This document shows, piece after piece, positions 41,899 to 49,222 of a stretch of 49,530 nt of DNA; the first letter of the stretch is position 1, and each line of letters starts with the position of its first letter. This DNA comes from Nakamurella aerolata (GTDB lineage Bacteria; Actinomycetota; Actinomycetes; Mycobacteriales; Nakamurellaceae). The notes under the pieces were generated by a model. It ran no database searches, had not been told where the DNA came from, and saw only the letters and a list, made by a program, of their open reading frames with translations. The position numbers and the translations under genes were made by a program. The stretch lies in the NCBI RefSeq assembly GCF_013002705.1, contig NZ_JABEND010000016.1, forward strand, positions 1-49,530, read 5' to 3'.

Positions 41899-43980
41899 TC
41901 ATGACGTCGTATTCGGGTGTTCGGGTCGGTGTCCAGCTGTCGGCCCGCTAGGGCCGGTGCGGCCGGAAGGGCTGGGTGGGCCGGTAGGGCTGGCCGGGCC
42001 GGTAGGGCTGGGCGGGCTGGAAGCGGCGGGCGGCGGTGGCCCGGTGGGCCCGGCGGGCGGCTGTGAGCTGCCGCGAGCGGCGCGCTGCTGGTGCAACAGC
42101 GCGGTGAGTGCCTCGGTGAGCACATCGGAGGCGCCGCGGTCCAGTCGGCGTCCGGCAGCCAGCTGGGCGGCGACGAAGAGCATCCGAATGCCGTGGGCGA
42201 CCGGCCCGTCCGTCCCGGCGGCGGGGCCGGTGCCCGAACTGAGCCGCAGCAGTTCTTCCACGGCAGGGTTCTGGAAGTTCACCACCAGTTCCGGCACCGG
42301 TGCCGGGTCTTGCATGGTGGTGAAGAGCTCGCCCCAGATGCCGTCGCCGGCGCCCGACGACGAGTTCTCGGCGCCGAGCAGTACAGCGGGCACGTCCGGT
42401 GGGAAGAAGGTCGCCACCCGCACCTGCGGGCCAGGTTGGCCAGGCGTCATATCCGCCAACGCGCTGCGCCCCATGGCTTCCAGCCGGCCGACCGCTGCGC
42501 CGGCGGCCGCGGGTGGGGCGGAGAACGTGGCACCGAGAGCGTCGGCCTTGAACTCCTGCAGCGGCAGCTCGTACTGCTGCGCCGCCGCTGCCAACAGCGC
42601 AACGTCGTTGGCGTAACCGGCGTTGATCAGCAACACACCGCCCTGGGCGGCGGCCAGGCCGGCCACCGAACGGAAGACGTCGACGCTGCTGACGTACACC
42701 AGCTCCCCGGCGCGCTCGGCCACCTCGGCGAGCGGCATCGCGCCGTCGTTGGTCTCGAACTCGAAGGTGCGGAACACCACGTCGAGCAGGCCGCTGTGAT
42801 GTTCGGCGATGGCCTTGATGCCGTTCGTGTGCAGGTCGGCGATCTGCGCGAACTCGGCGGGTCGTTCCGCCGACAGCCGCATCAGCCACTCGGTGATCTG
42901 CCGGTCGAGTTCCCGGCGGGCGTCGGCGAGGAGGTCGTTGTCCTGCAAGGCTTCTCGCGACGCCGTCGGGCTCAGCGCGCCGGCCTCCAGCTCGGCCCTG
43001 ACGAAGAACGCGCTGTCCGGCACCAACTGGGTGTTCGAGTCGGACACCAGCATGCCGTGCAGGTACACCCGGTCGCCGGCCCTGATGTCGGGCCTTGCCC
43101 AACCGTCCATCACGAAGCCGACCCCCTCGATGCCAAGAGCCGGCACGCTGAGCGGTATCCGGTTGATCGGGCGGAAACCGAAGTCGCGCTGGCACACCTG
43201 ACCGGCCGCCACGAAATCCAGCCGCCACGGAGGCGCCGCCCAGGCCACCGGTTCACCGCCGGCAGGACCGCCGGGGGTGAAGACGCGGATCGGCGCCGGC
43301 ACGTAGCGGGCGTATCCGATCACCGACTCCCGCAGCCGGCGCGGCGTCACCCAGCGGGCGGCGTCCGGGCGGGCCGTCACCGTCACCTCGGTTCCGGGTT
43401 CGGCGAGCGGGTGTTCCGCGGGAAAGATCCGGTAGGTGCCGTCCGCGGAGCCGACCCACTGCACCGTGGGCGCATCGGCCGTGCGCGCCGAGCGGGACCG
43501 GACCACGATCTCGTCGGCCACCAGGAAACACGACAGCAGGCCGATGCCGAACTGGCCCAGAAAGCTGCCCCTGGTCTGCTCGAGAATGTCGCGCTTGGAC
43601 GAGGCACCGATGGTGGCGAGCATGGTGCGCATGTCGTCGGCGGTCAGCCCGACGCCGTTGTCGACGATCCGGACGGTGCCGCCGGTGGCGGTCCGCTCGC
43701 CGCCGCGGGTGTCAGCACCGGTGTTGGTGCCGGTGCCGGTATTGGTGCCGGTGCCGGCGTTGGGGTTGCCGGGGGCGTCGGCGTAGATGTCGATCCGGCC
43801 CTGGTACCGCTGACCGAGGTTGGCCCTTGCGGTCAGCGCATCGACGGCGTTCTGGATCAGCTCCCGGACGAACACCTGTTCGCTGGAATACAGGTGTTTC
43901 GACAGGATCTCGACGATCCCGCGCAGATCGACCTGGAACTGCTCGCGGCCCGTCGGCTCCGGCACGGCGCGCTGATCCAT
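41899..43980 (-). CDS. HSP90-family ATPase (HtpG-like) with proline-rich tail
   Basis: This 693-residue protein has the GHKL ATPase signatures of HSP90: ELIQNAVDAL (about 40-49), DNGVGL (107-112) and GQFGIGLLSCFLV. A middle-domain element, LSPTASREALQDND, includes the conserved arginine. It is distinct from classical HtpG. A Gly/Thr/Asn-rich repeat (residues 73-90) is inserted in the N-domain after YADAPGNP, and the C-terminus is a Pro/Ser/Gly-rich tail of about 50 residues with no MEEVD motif. It folds or remodels unknown clients in the cytoplasm using ATP. It is first in a minus-strand unit with the TPR-like protein, and divergent from helR over 282 nt. Confidence 0.88.
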   Translation of the reverse strand: MDQRAVPEPTGREQFQVDLRGIVEILSKHLYSSEQVFVRELIQNAVDALTARANLGQRYQGRIDIYADAPGNPNAGTGTNTGTGTNTGADTRGGERTATGGTVRIVDNGVGLTADDMRTMLATIGASSKRDILEQTRGSFLGQFGIGLLSCFLVADEIVVRSRSARTADAPTVQWVGSADGTYRIFPAEHPLAEPGTEVTVTARPDAARWVTPRRLRESVIGYARYVPAPIRVFTPGGPAGGEPVAWAAPPWRLDFVAAGQVCQRDFGFRPINRIPLSVPALGIEGVGFVMDGWARPDIRAGDRVYLHGMLVSDSNTQLVPDSAFFVRAELEAGALSPTASREALQDNDLLADARRELDRQITEWLMRLSAERPAEFAQIADLHTNGIKAIAEHHSGLLDVVFRTFEFETNDGAMPLAEVAERAGELVYVSSVDVFRSVAGLAAAQGGVLLINAGYANDVALLAAAAQQYELPLQEFKADALGATFSAPPAAAGAAVGRLEAMGRSALADMTPGQPGPQVRVATFFPPDVPAVLLGAENSSSGAGDGIWGELFTTMQDPAPVPELVVNFQNPAVEELLRLSSGTGPAAGTDGPVAHGIRMLFVAAQLAAGRRLDRGASDVLTEALTALLHQQRAARGSSQPPAGPTGPPPPAASSPPSPTGPASPTGPPSPSGRTGPSGPTAGHRPEHPNTTS
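43711..43764 (-). repeat. In-frame Gly-Thr-Asn repeat in the HSP90 N-domain
   Basis: Variants of an 18-nt unit encode NAGTGT, NTGTGT and NTGADT (residues 73-90). The insertion sits in a surface loop before the DNGVGL motif, where HSP90 proteins normally have a short turn. It looks like slippage expansion. Confidence 0.75.
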
Positions 43981-44157
43981 CCCCGCTGTTCCCCCTCAAG
44001 AACCCGTCTCGACTCAGTCGTGCGCCGCCGCGGCACGCGTTCGCCACGGTGGCGCACGCGTTGCCTGCTGCGGCTGGAGTCTCATCGTAAGGAAGCCGGG
44101 TGTGCCGGCGCGTTGTTCCGGTCAGATCGGTGAGGACTCCCCATCGGTGCTGTCGCC

Positions 44158-44171
44158 GCTGCTTCGGCAGC
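44158..44171 (+). promoter_or_regulatory. UUCG-capped hairpin in the hsp90/helR intergenic region
   Basis: GCTGC (44158-44162) and GCAGC (44167-44171) pair around TTCG, a very stable RNA loop. It lies about 92 nt before the helR start in the 282-nt divergent region 43981-44262. That region contains no gene. A weak TAGCGT -10-like hexamer occurs near 44191. Role uncertain. Confidence 0.3.
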
Positions 44172-44262
44172 TGCGCCCCACGCGCATGCGGTAGCGTTGA
44201 GCGCTCGCCTTTGTGGCCAGCACTTCGGCAACGCTTTGCTCGCACCGGCATTCAGGAGCGCG

Positions 44263-46923
44263 ATGACCCGACAGGTCGACTCCCACCCGTCCGCTGATTC
44301 CAACCAACCCGGTGGGTCTCGCCAACCCACTGAATCGCGCCAGCCCACTGAATCGCGCCAGCCCACTGAATCGCGCCAGCCCGCCGAATCGCGCCAGCCC
44401 GCCGAATCGCGCCAGCCCGCCGAGTCGAGCGACACTGCCGGGTCCAGCAACCCGACTGCCGCACCGGCGGTGGACCAGCCCGGGCACGACACCGGCGCCG
44501 ATCCGGTGATGCGGACCGAGCAAGTTGCGCTCGATGCGATGTACACCCGACTGGAACAGATGCGCCGTGAGGCGCTGCAGCGCCGGGAGGACGCCCGCTT
44601 CTCCTCCGACGGCACCCCGGCCGGACGATTCAATCGGGATGCCTTGCAGCACAGGTACTCTCAGGAGTTGGCGGCGCTCAATGCCGCGGAAGACAAGCTG
44701 TGTTTCGGCCGGCTCGACCGCGATCCGGCAGCGCTGGCGGCCTTCGGGCCGGGCGCCGGTGGCAGCGCCGGCAGCGGCTCGGCGTCGGCGCCGGAGTCCG
44801 CACCGAGCCCGGCCGACGAGGCGGACGCTCAGCGCGTCATCGACGAGCACTCCGCCGAGGCCACCATCCACATCGGCCGGATGGGTCTGACCGACGGCAC
44901 GGCGGCCCGCCGCCAGATTCTCATCGACTGGCGGGCCCCCGCGTCCGCGCCCTTTTACACCGCGACCGCACTGGAGCCGCAGGGCGTCATCCGGCGCCGG
45001 CATCTGCAGACAAGGCGGCGGCAGGTGACCGGCGTCGCCGACGAGTACCTGCAGGGCGACCCGGACGCACAGCCGGCGGGCGGGGGGCACGACGACCTCG
45101 GCGCCGCCGGTAACAGCGCGCTGCTGGAAGCGCTCAACGCGCCGCGAACCGGCCGGATGCAAGACATCATCGCCACCATCCAGTCCGAGCAGGACAAGAT
45201 CATCAGGGCCGACCGGTCCGGGGTGCTGGTGGTGCAGGGCGGTCCGGGCACCGGCAAAACCGTTGTGGCGCTTCACCGTGCCGCCTATCTGCTGTACACC
45301 CACCGGGAGCGGCTGGGTGGGCACGGAGTGTTGGTGCTAGGCCCCAACCGCACGTTCTTGGAGTACATCGGGCAGGTGCTGCCCTCGCTCGGTGAGTCCA
45401 GCGTGGTGCTGGCCACCATCGGCAGCCTGTACCCGGGCGTCGAGGCCACCGACCCCGACACACCACGGGCCGCAGAGCTCAAGGGCAGGGCGATGATGGC
45501 CGGGGTGGTGGAGAACGCCGTGTTGGCTCTGCAGGCGATGCCGCGGCGTACCAAGCTGATCGAGTACGACAGAGGCACCCTTCGGTTGGAACCGTCGCTG
45601 CTGGCCAAGGCGCAGCGGCGCGCCTGGGGGTCGCGGTTGCCGCACAACAGGGCGAGGGCGGTGTTCGTCAAAGCGGTACTCGACGGACTCGCGCAGCAGG
45701 TGGCGGGTCGCCCCGGCGTCAAGCAGGCGCCGGAGGCGGAGCAGCAACCGCCGGATCTCGACGGCATCAGGACCGACCTCGCCCAGGACCCTGACGTAAT
45801 GGGCGCGCTCGCCGCCCTCTGGCCCGCGCTCACCCCACAGCGGGTGATCGGTGAGCTGTTCAGCGATCCGCGCCGGCTGGCGTTTGCCGCACCGACGCTG
45901 TCGGCGGCCCAACGCGATGCGCTGCTGCGGCCGGCTGGTTCGCCGTGGACGGTTCCGGACGTACCGCTGCTGGACGAGGCGGCCGAGCTGCTCGGGGAAC
46001 TGGGGGCGGCCGACCGGGCCGCAGCCCAACGCCGGGCCCGGCGTCGTGAGGATCTGCAGTTCGCGCAGGAATCGTTGGACGCCTTGGATTCTGCCGCCGC
46101 TGGGCAGGAGGATTCCGGTATCGGGTTCACCGTTGGGATGTTGTCGGCGGAGGACCTCGCGGAGCTGCATGAGGACAATCCGTTCGATCTGTCCACCGCC
46201 GACCGCGCGGCTGCCGACCGGGAGTGGACCTATGGGCACGTGATTGTCGATGAGGCGCAAGAACTTTCCGCCATGGCGTGGCGGATGGTGATGCGCCGCG
46301 TTCCGGCCAAGTCGATGACGCTGGTGGGCGATATCGCCCAGACTTCGGATCCCGCGGGTGCGACGGCCTGGGGTAAGGCGCTGCGCGGTTTCGTCGGCGA
46401 TCGGTGGCGGTTGGCCGAGCTGACCGTCAACTACCGGACGCCGGGCGAGATCATGGATGTCGCTGCCAGGGTTCTTGCCAAGATCGTTCCTGAGCTGAGC
46501 CCGCCGGAGTCGGTGCGCCGCACCGGTTCCAGGCCATGGGCGCAACGCGTGGATGCTGCCGAGCTTGGTGCCGCTGCCGGTCGCGCCGCCGCTGCCGAGC
46601 TGGCCGAGCACGACGAGGGACAGCTGGCCGTGCTGGTCCCCGACGAGCTCGGCGCCGACGTGCTCGCTGCCGTGCAGGCCGCCGTCCCCGGGGCCGGTAC
46701 CGACGCCGGGCCGCACCATCGGGTCAGCGTGCTCACCGTGCGGCAGGCCAAGGGTCTTGAGTTCGATGCCGTTGTGCTGGTCGAGCCGGCGACCATGGTG
46801 CAGCAGTCCAAACGAGGTTGGGGCGATCTGTACGTGGCGCTGACCCGGGCCACGCAACGGCTTGGCATCGTGCACCACCGTGCGCTGCCGCTGCAGCTGG
46901 ACGACCTGCTGGACCGGCGGTGA
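44263..46923 (+). CDS. helR: RNA polymerase recycling ATPase HelR (UvrD/HelD-like)
   Basis: This 886-residue superfamily-1 helicase-like ATPase is of the HelD/HelR group, which pulls RNA polymerase off DNA; HelR proteins can free rifamycin-bound polymerase. Visible are Walker A GGPGTGKT (about 327), VLGPNRTFLEYI, Walker B VDEAQELSAM (about 661), GDIAQTSDP, NYRTPGEIM, RQAKGLEFDAVVL and VALTRATQRLG (about 857). The N-terminal coiled-coil arm (LDAMYTRLEQMRREALQRRE) inserts into the polymerase secondary channel in relatives. The start ATG 44263 has AGGAG at 44253-44257. A six-fold SRQPTE/SRQPAE repeat is added at the very N-terminus. The stop overlaps the cupin gene start (GTGA). Confidence 0.88.
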   Translation: MTRQVDSHPSADSNQPGGSRQPTESRQPTESRQPTESRQPAESRQPAESRQPAESSDTAGSSNPTAAPAVDQPGHDTGADPVMRTEQVALDAMYTRLEQMRREALQRREDARFSSDGTPAGRFNRDALQHRYSQELAALNAAEDKLCFGRLDRDPAALAAFGPGAGGSAGSGSASAPESAPSPADEADAQRVIDEHSAEATIHIGRMGLTDGTAARRQILIDWRAPASAPFYTATALEPQGVIRRRHLQTRRRQVTGVADEYLQGDPDAQPAGGGHDDLGAAGNSALLEALNAPRTGRMQDIIATIQSEQDKIIRADRSGVLVVQGGPGTGKTVVALHRAAYLLYTHRERLGGHGVLVLGPNRTFLEYIGQVLPSLGESSVVLATIGSLYPGVEATDPDTPRAAELKGRAMMAGVVENAVLALQAMPRRTKLIEYDRGTLRLEPSLLAKAQRRAWGSRLPHNRARAVFVKAVLDGLAQQVAGRPGVKQAPEAEQQPPDLDGIRTDLAQDPDVMGALAALWPALTPQRVIGELFSDPRRLAFAAPTLSAAQRDALLRPAGSPWTVPDVPLLDEAAELLGELGAADRAAAQRRARRREDLQFAQESLDALDSAAAGQEDSGIGFTVGMLSAEDLAELHEDNPFDLSTADRAAADREWTYGHVIVDEAQELSAMAWRMVMRRVPAKSMTLVGDIAQTSDPAGATAWGKALRGFVGDRWRLAELTVNYRTPGEIMDVAARVLAKIVPELSPPESVRRTGSRPWAQRVDAAELGAAAGRAAAAELAEHDEGQLAVLVPDELGADVLAAVQAAVPGAGTDAGPHHRVSVLTVRQAKGLEFDAVVLVEPATMVQQSKRGWGDLYVALTRATQRLGIVHHRALPLQLDDLLDRR
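44317..44424 (+). repeat. Six in-frame 18-nt repeats in the HelR leader
   Basis: There are six consecutive 18-nt units (44317-44334 to 44407-44424) related to TCGCGCCAGCCCACTGAA. The first three encode SRQPTE and the last three SRQPAE. The block step from T to A suggests two rounds of expansion. It gives a disordered leader before the coiled-coil arm. Confidence 0.9.
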
Positions 46924-47435
46924 ACCAGCAGCCGGTACCGGCCGTGGCGGGGCTGTCGGCCGCGGCTGGGCTGTCGGCCGACCAGGTGCGGCTGTCGGCC
47001 GACCAGGTGCGGGATCTGCTTGCGCTGCAACCACTCCCGGTGGAGGGCGGGTGGTTCCGGCGCAGCTTTTTCGACGGCACCTCGTCGGCCATCTACTACC
47101 TGCTGACGGCCGGTGAAATCTCGGCGCTGCATCGGTTGCAGGCCCCTGAGGTGTACCACTTCTACTCCGGAGCGCCTGCCCGGCTGCTGGTGTTGCATCC
47201 GGACGGGTCTGTCGACGAGCCGGTGCTCGGCACCGATCTGCTTGCCGGGCAGCGACCGCAGCTGGTGGTGCCGGCGGGCAGTTGGCAGGGCGCGTCCAGT
47301 ACCGGCGAGTGGTCGCTGGTGGGTACCACCATGGCGCCGCCGTACACCGACGAGCAGTTCACATTGGCCGACCGCGCCGACCTGACTGCCAGATATCCCG
47401 CGGCGGCAGCGCGGATCGCGGAGCTCACCCGATGA
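46920..47435 (+). CDS. DUF985-type cupin protein
   Basis: This 171-residue cupin of the DUF985 family has LLALQPLPVEGGWFRRSF (recognition start), SAIYYLLTAGEISALHRL with a metal-ligand histidine, EVYHFYSGAPARLLVLHPDG and a final VGTTMAPPYTDEQFTLADR. It is a small beta-barrel, probably metal- or ligand-binding, with unknown substrate. GTG 46920 overlaps the helR stop (GTGA), and the protein begins with a duplicated LSADQVR heptad. It is translationally coupled to the KTSC gene by ATGA. The three genes form an operon. Confidence 0.85.
   Translation: MNQQPVPAVAGLSAAAGLSADQVRLSADQVRDLLALQPLPVEGGWFRRSFFDGTSSAIYYLLTAGEISALHRLQAPEVYHFYSGAPARLLVLHPDGSVDEPVLGTDLLAGQRPQLVVPAGSWQGASSTGEWSLVGTTMAPPYTDEQFTLADRADLTARYPAAAARIAELTR
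46971..47012 (+). repeat. Exact 21-nt in-frame duplication in the cupin gene
   Basis: Positions 46971-46991 and 46992-47012 are identical 21-nt copies, each coding LSADQVR. The copies show no base change, so the duplication should be recent. Confidence 0.9.
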
Positions 47436-47644
47436 GGCGAAAACCGGTGCAGTCACACGCGATCGCATCGATCGGCTTCGATGCCGCGACCAATCAGTTG
47501 GAGATCGAATACATCGGCGGCGACGTTTACGTCTACTTCGCCGTCCCCGCGTCGGTGCATCAGACGTTGATGGAATCCGACAGCGTCGGTCGGTTCGTCA
47601 ACGAGCACATCAAGCCGCACTACGCCTGGCAGGACGGGGAGTAG
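47432..47644 (+). CDS. KTSC-domain small protein
   Basis: This 70-residue protein has a single KTSC domain: VQSHAIASIGFDAATNQLEI, GGDVYVYFAVPASVHQTLM and SVGRFVNEHIKPHY. The family's C-terminal 'KAxSxGxY' element appears here as ESDSVGRF. KTSC domains occur next to helicases or alone and are thought to bind nucleic acid or RNA polymerase-related partners; function unproven. ATG 47432 overlaps the cupin stop (ATGA). Confidence 0.85.
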   Translation: MRRKPVQSHAIASIGFDAATNQLEIEYIGGDVYVYFAVPASVHQTLMESDSVGRFVNEHIKPHYAWQDGE

Positions 47645-48110
47645 CCGGCTCGCGCTGTTGGGTCTGGGTTCGGAGTTCGGGTTTTCCGGGTTTCTGGGTT
47701 TCTGGGGGTCGGGTGGTCGGCGGGCTGCGGATTTGCCGGCCGTCCGTGGGGGCTGGACGGCCGGACGCGGGCGGGGCTGGCCGGCCGTGTCGAGTGCTTC
47801 AGCCGTGTTGGCCGTTGCGCTTTGACCGTTCGCTGTATCAAGTTGCGGTGTCGGGCGTTTGCTGTGTCGGGCGCTTGCTGTGTCGGGCGCTTGCTGTGTC
47901 GAGCGTTTGCTGTGTCCAGCGAGCAGGCGCGTCGGGCCCGCGTCCTGGGCGCACCCGGGGGGTGCGGCCCGGCGGCGCGCCAGCGCGGCCGCTGCCGCTG
48001 CAGCTGGGCCGGAGTTCTCGGCCGCAGCCGCAGCTGGCGTTAGCAGGTTCTCGGCCGCAACTGCTGCTGGGTAGGTGTTGTCGGGTGCCGCTGCTGACGC
48101 GGTGTGGTGC
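47645..48110. other. Gene-free, repeat-rich intergenic stretch
   Basis: This is 466 nt between two convergent genes. The first part is G/T-rich on the plus strand with runs such as GGGTTTCTGGGTTTCTGGGGG. The 16-nt tandem repeat (47851-47920) follows, then GCA/CTG-rich DNA with two copies of TTCTCGGCCGCA (near 48016 and 48048). No frame here looks like protein on either strand and no RNA gene was recognised. Confidence 0.6.
47851..47920. repeat. Four-copy 16-nt tandem repeat
   Basis: The units at 47851-47866, 47867-47882, 47883-47898 and 47899-47914 are variants of TCGGGCGCTTGCTGTG, followed by a partial fifth copy. There are no spacers and no coding frame. Confidence 0.85.
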
Positions 48111-48809
48111 TCAGCCGCCGCTGATGAACTGTTTCGGCGGGTGCGGTTTGAGTTCTTTGGCTGCGTAACGACCGATCTGCCAGGTGCCGTACCCGTCGGT
48201 GGCGCCGCCGACCGCACCGCCGACCAGCGGAATCCGTTTGCCGACGAATGTCGCCAGTCGTTTCCCGCCGACCCCAGCGATGAGCTCGGCCGTGATGGTC
48301 TGGGCGATCTGCTCGTCGACGGCGGGGTCGTGGCTGGCTGCGGTCGCGATGCCGAGTGGGGTGGCGGGCAGCCGCCGGTCGCCAACCAGTTGCCGCACCG
48401 ACGATTTGCCCAGCATGCAGGCAAGAACGGCGTTCCGGACATTGGGGTCGTGCAGGTCATATCCACGCAAGTAGGCGATTGCGGCGACGAGGTGGCACTG
48501 CACCAGCGCCAATCCGGCGATGTTGGCCGGGATGGTCGCCGCTGCCGTCACCAGGCCGCCGATGTTGGTGGCGAAGCCCTGCGCGCCGGCCATCTTGGTG
48601 TGCGAATCGATGAGGTCGCGGATGGCGGCTTCGGTGTCACCATTGTTGGCCGCCAACGCTTTTTCCGCTGACTTCGCGGCGCCCGGCAGCGGGCCGAAGC
48701 CGTCGATCGCGCGTTCCAGCACCGCCCGGACGAAGCCGGACGCCTGCGCCGGTGCGACCTTTCGACCGAGCGCGCCGAGCGCCTTGCCCGCGACGTTCGT
48801 CAATCTCAC
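48111..48809 (-). CDS. EcsC-family protein
   Basis: This is a 232-residue protein of the EcsC family. ATNIGGLVTAAATIPANIAG, ALVQCHLVAAIAYLRGYDL and RNAVLACMLG form the conserved hydrophobic core. KRIPLVGGAVGGATDGYGTW forms the C-terminal helices. Bacterial EcsC proteins are associated with ABC transporter EcsAB regulation and stress; the actinobacterial role is unknown. GTG 48809 is chosen over ATG 48926 because a GGGAGG ribosome site lies just before it and residues before it are disordered. No EcsAB genes are visible. It runs convergently with the region ending at 47644. Confidence 0.85.
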   Translation of the reverse strand: MRLTNVAGKALGALGRKVAPAQASGFVRAVLERAIDGFGPLPGAAKSAEKALAANNGDTEAAIRDLIDSHTKMAGAQGFATNIGGLVTAAATIPANIAGLALVQCHLVAAIAYLRGYDLHDPNVRNAVLACMLGKSSVRQLVGDRRLPATPLGIATAASHDPAVDEQIAQTITAELIAGVGGKRLATFVGKRIPLVGGAVGGATDGYGTWQIGRYAAKELKPHPPKQFISGG

Positions 48810-48813
48810 TGTT

Positions 48814-48818
48814 CCTCC
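48814..48818 (-). promoter_or_regulatory. Ribosome-binding site setting the ecsC-family start
   Basis: On the minus strand, GGAGG (complement of 48814-48818) sits 4 nt before GTG 48809. This decides for GTG 48809 against the longer frame from 48926. Confidence 0.7.
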
Positions 48819-49125
48819 CGTGCCTGCCTGCGGTAGTTCGTCGTCGTTCGCTGGCACGGTACCCAGCTGGGAGCCGCTTCTACCATCCGGACCGACACCT
48901 TTCTGCTGCGGCGTGGCTCCTGTCACTGCACTAACTCGCGGTCTGGTTCAGACGTGGGACGCCGCCAACATGACTTCGGTCGGCAGCTCTGTATTGAGTA
49001 CTGGGTCAGTTGCCGGCGGCGAAGACGTCTGCAGGGTCTGCCGTCCGGTTGCTGCCGCGTTCGACCGCCGCCGCTGGGGCGGCAAGTACCCGCCGCGCGA
49101 GCTTTTGGGTTCGCGATGGAGACGG

Positions 49126-49140
49126 TTGTCGCTGCGACAA
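49126..49140. promoter_or_regulatory. 7-bp palindrome TTGTCGC-T-GCGACAA
   Basis: Perfectly inverted 7-bp arms surround a single T about 83 nt before ATG 49223. The symmetry and size fit a dimeric-repressor operator. TTGTCG could also serve as a -35 element. Confidence 0.4.
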
Positions 49141-49173
49141 GGCGGGCACTGCCGGTTTCATCCGATTGGTGGA

Positions 49174-49189
49174 TCGAACATGCGTACTA
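49174..49189 (+). promoter_or_regulatory. SOS (LexA)-like box, imperfect
   Basis: TCGAACATGCGTACTA resembles the actinobacterial LexA box TCGAAC-(4 nt)-GTTCGA. The left half is perfect, but the right half differs at two positions and the spacer at one. It lies 34 nt before ATG 49223, a position suited to control that gene. Confidence 0.3.
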
Positions 49190-49222
49190 GAACACGTAGT
49201 CTGAGTGTGTCACAAGGGGGTG

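Larger units (their letters stand above)
48810..49222. other. Divergent intergenic region with two candidate regulatory sites
   Basis: This is 413 nt between the ecsC-family start and the plus-strand gene at 49223. The ORFs crossing it have no protein-like composition. It contains the palindrome 49126-49140 and the SOS-like box 49174-49189. Confidence 0.6.

Noticed and set aside
45337-47034. 565-aa minus-strand frame inside helR
   Set aside because: It is antisense to a gene with complete superfamily-1 ATPase motifs; no motifs of its own.
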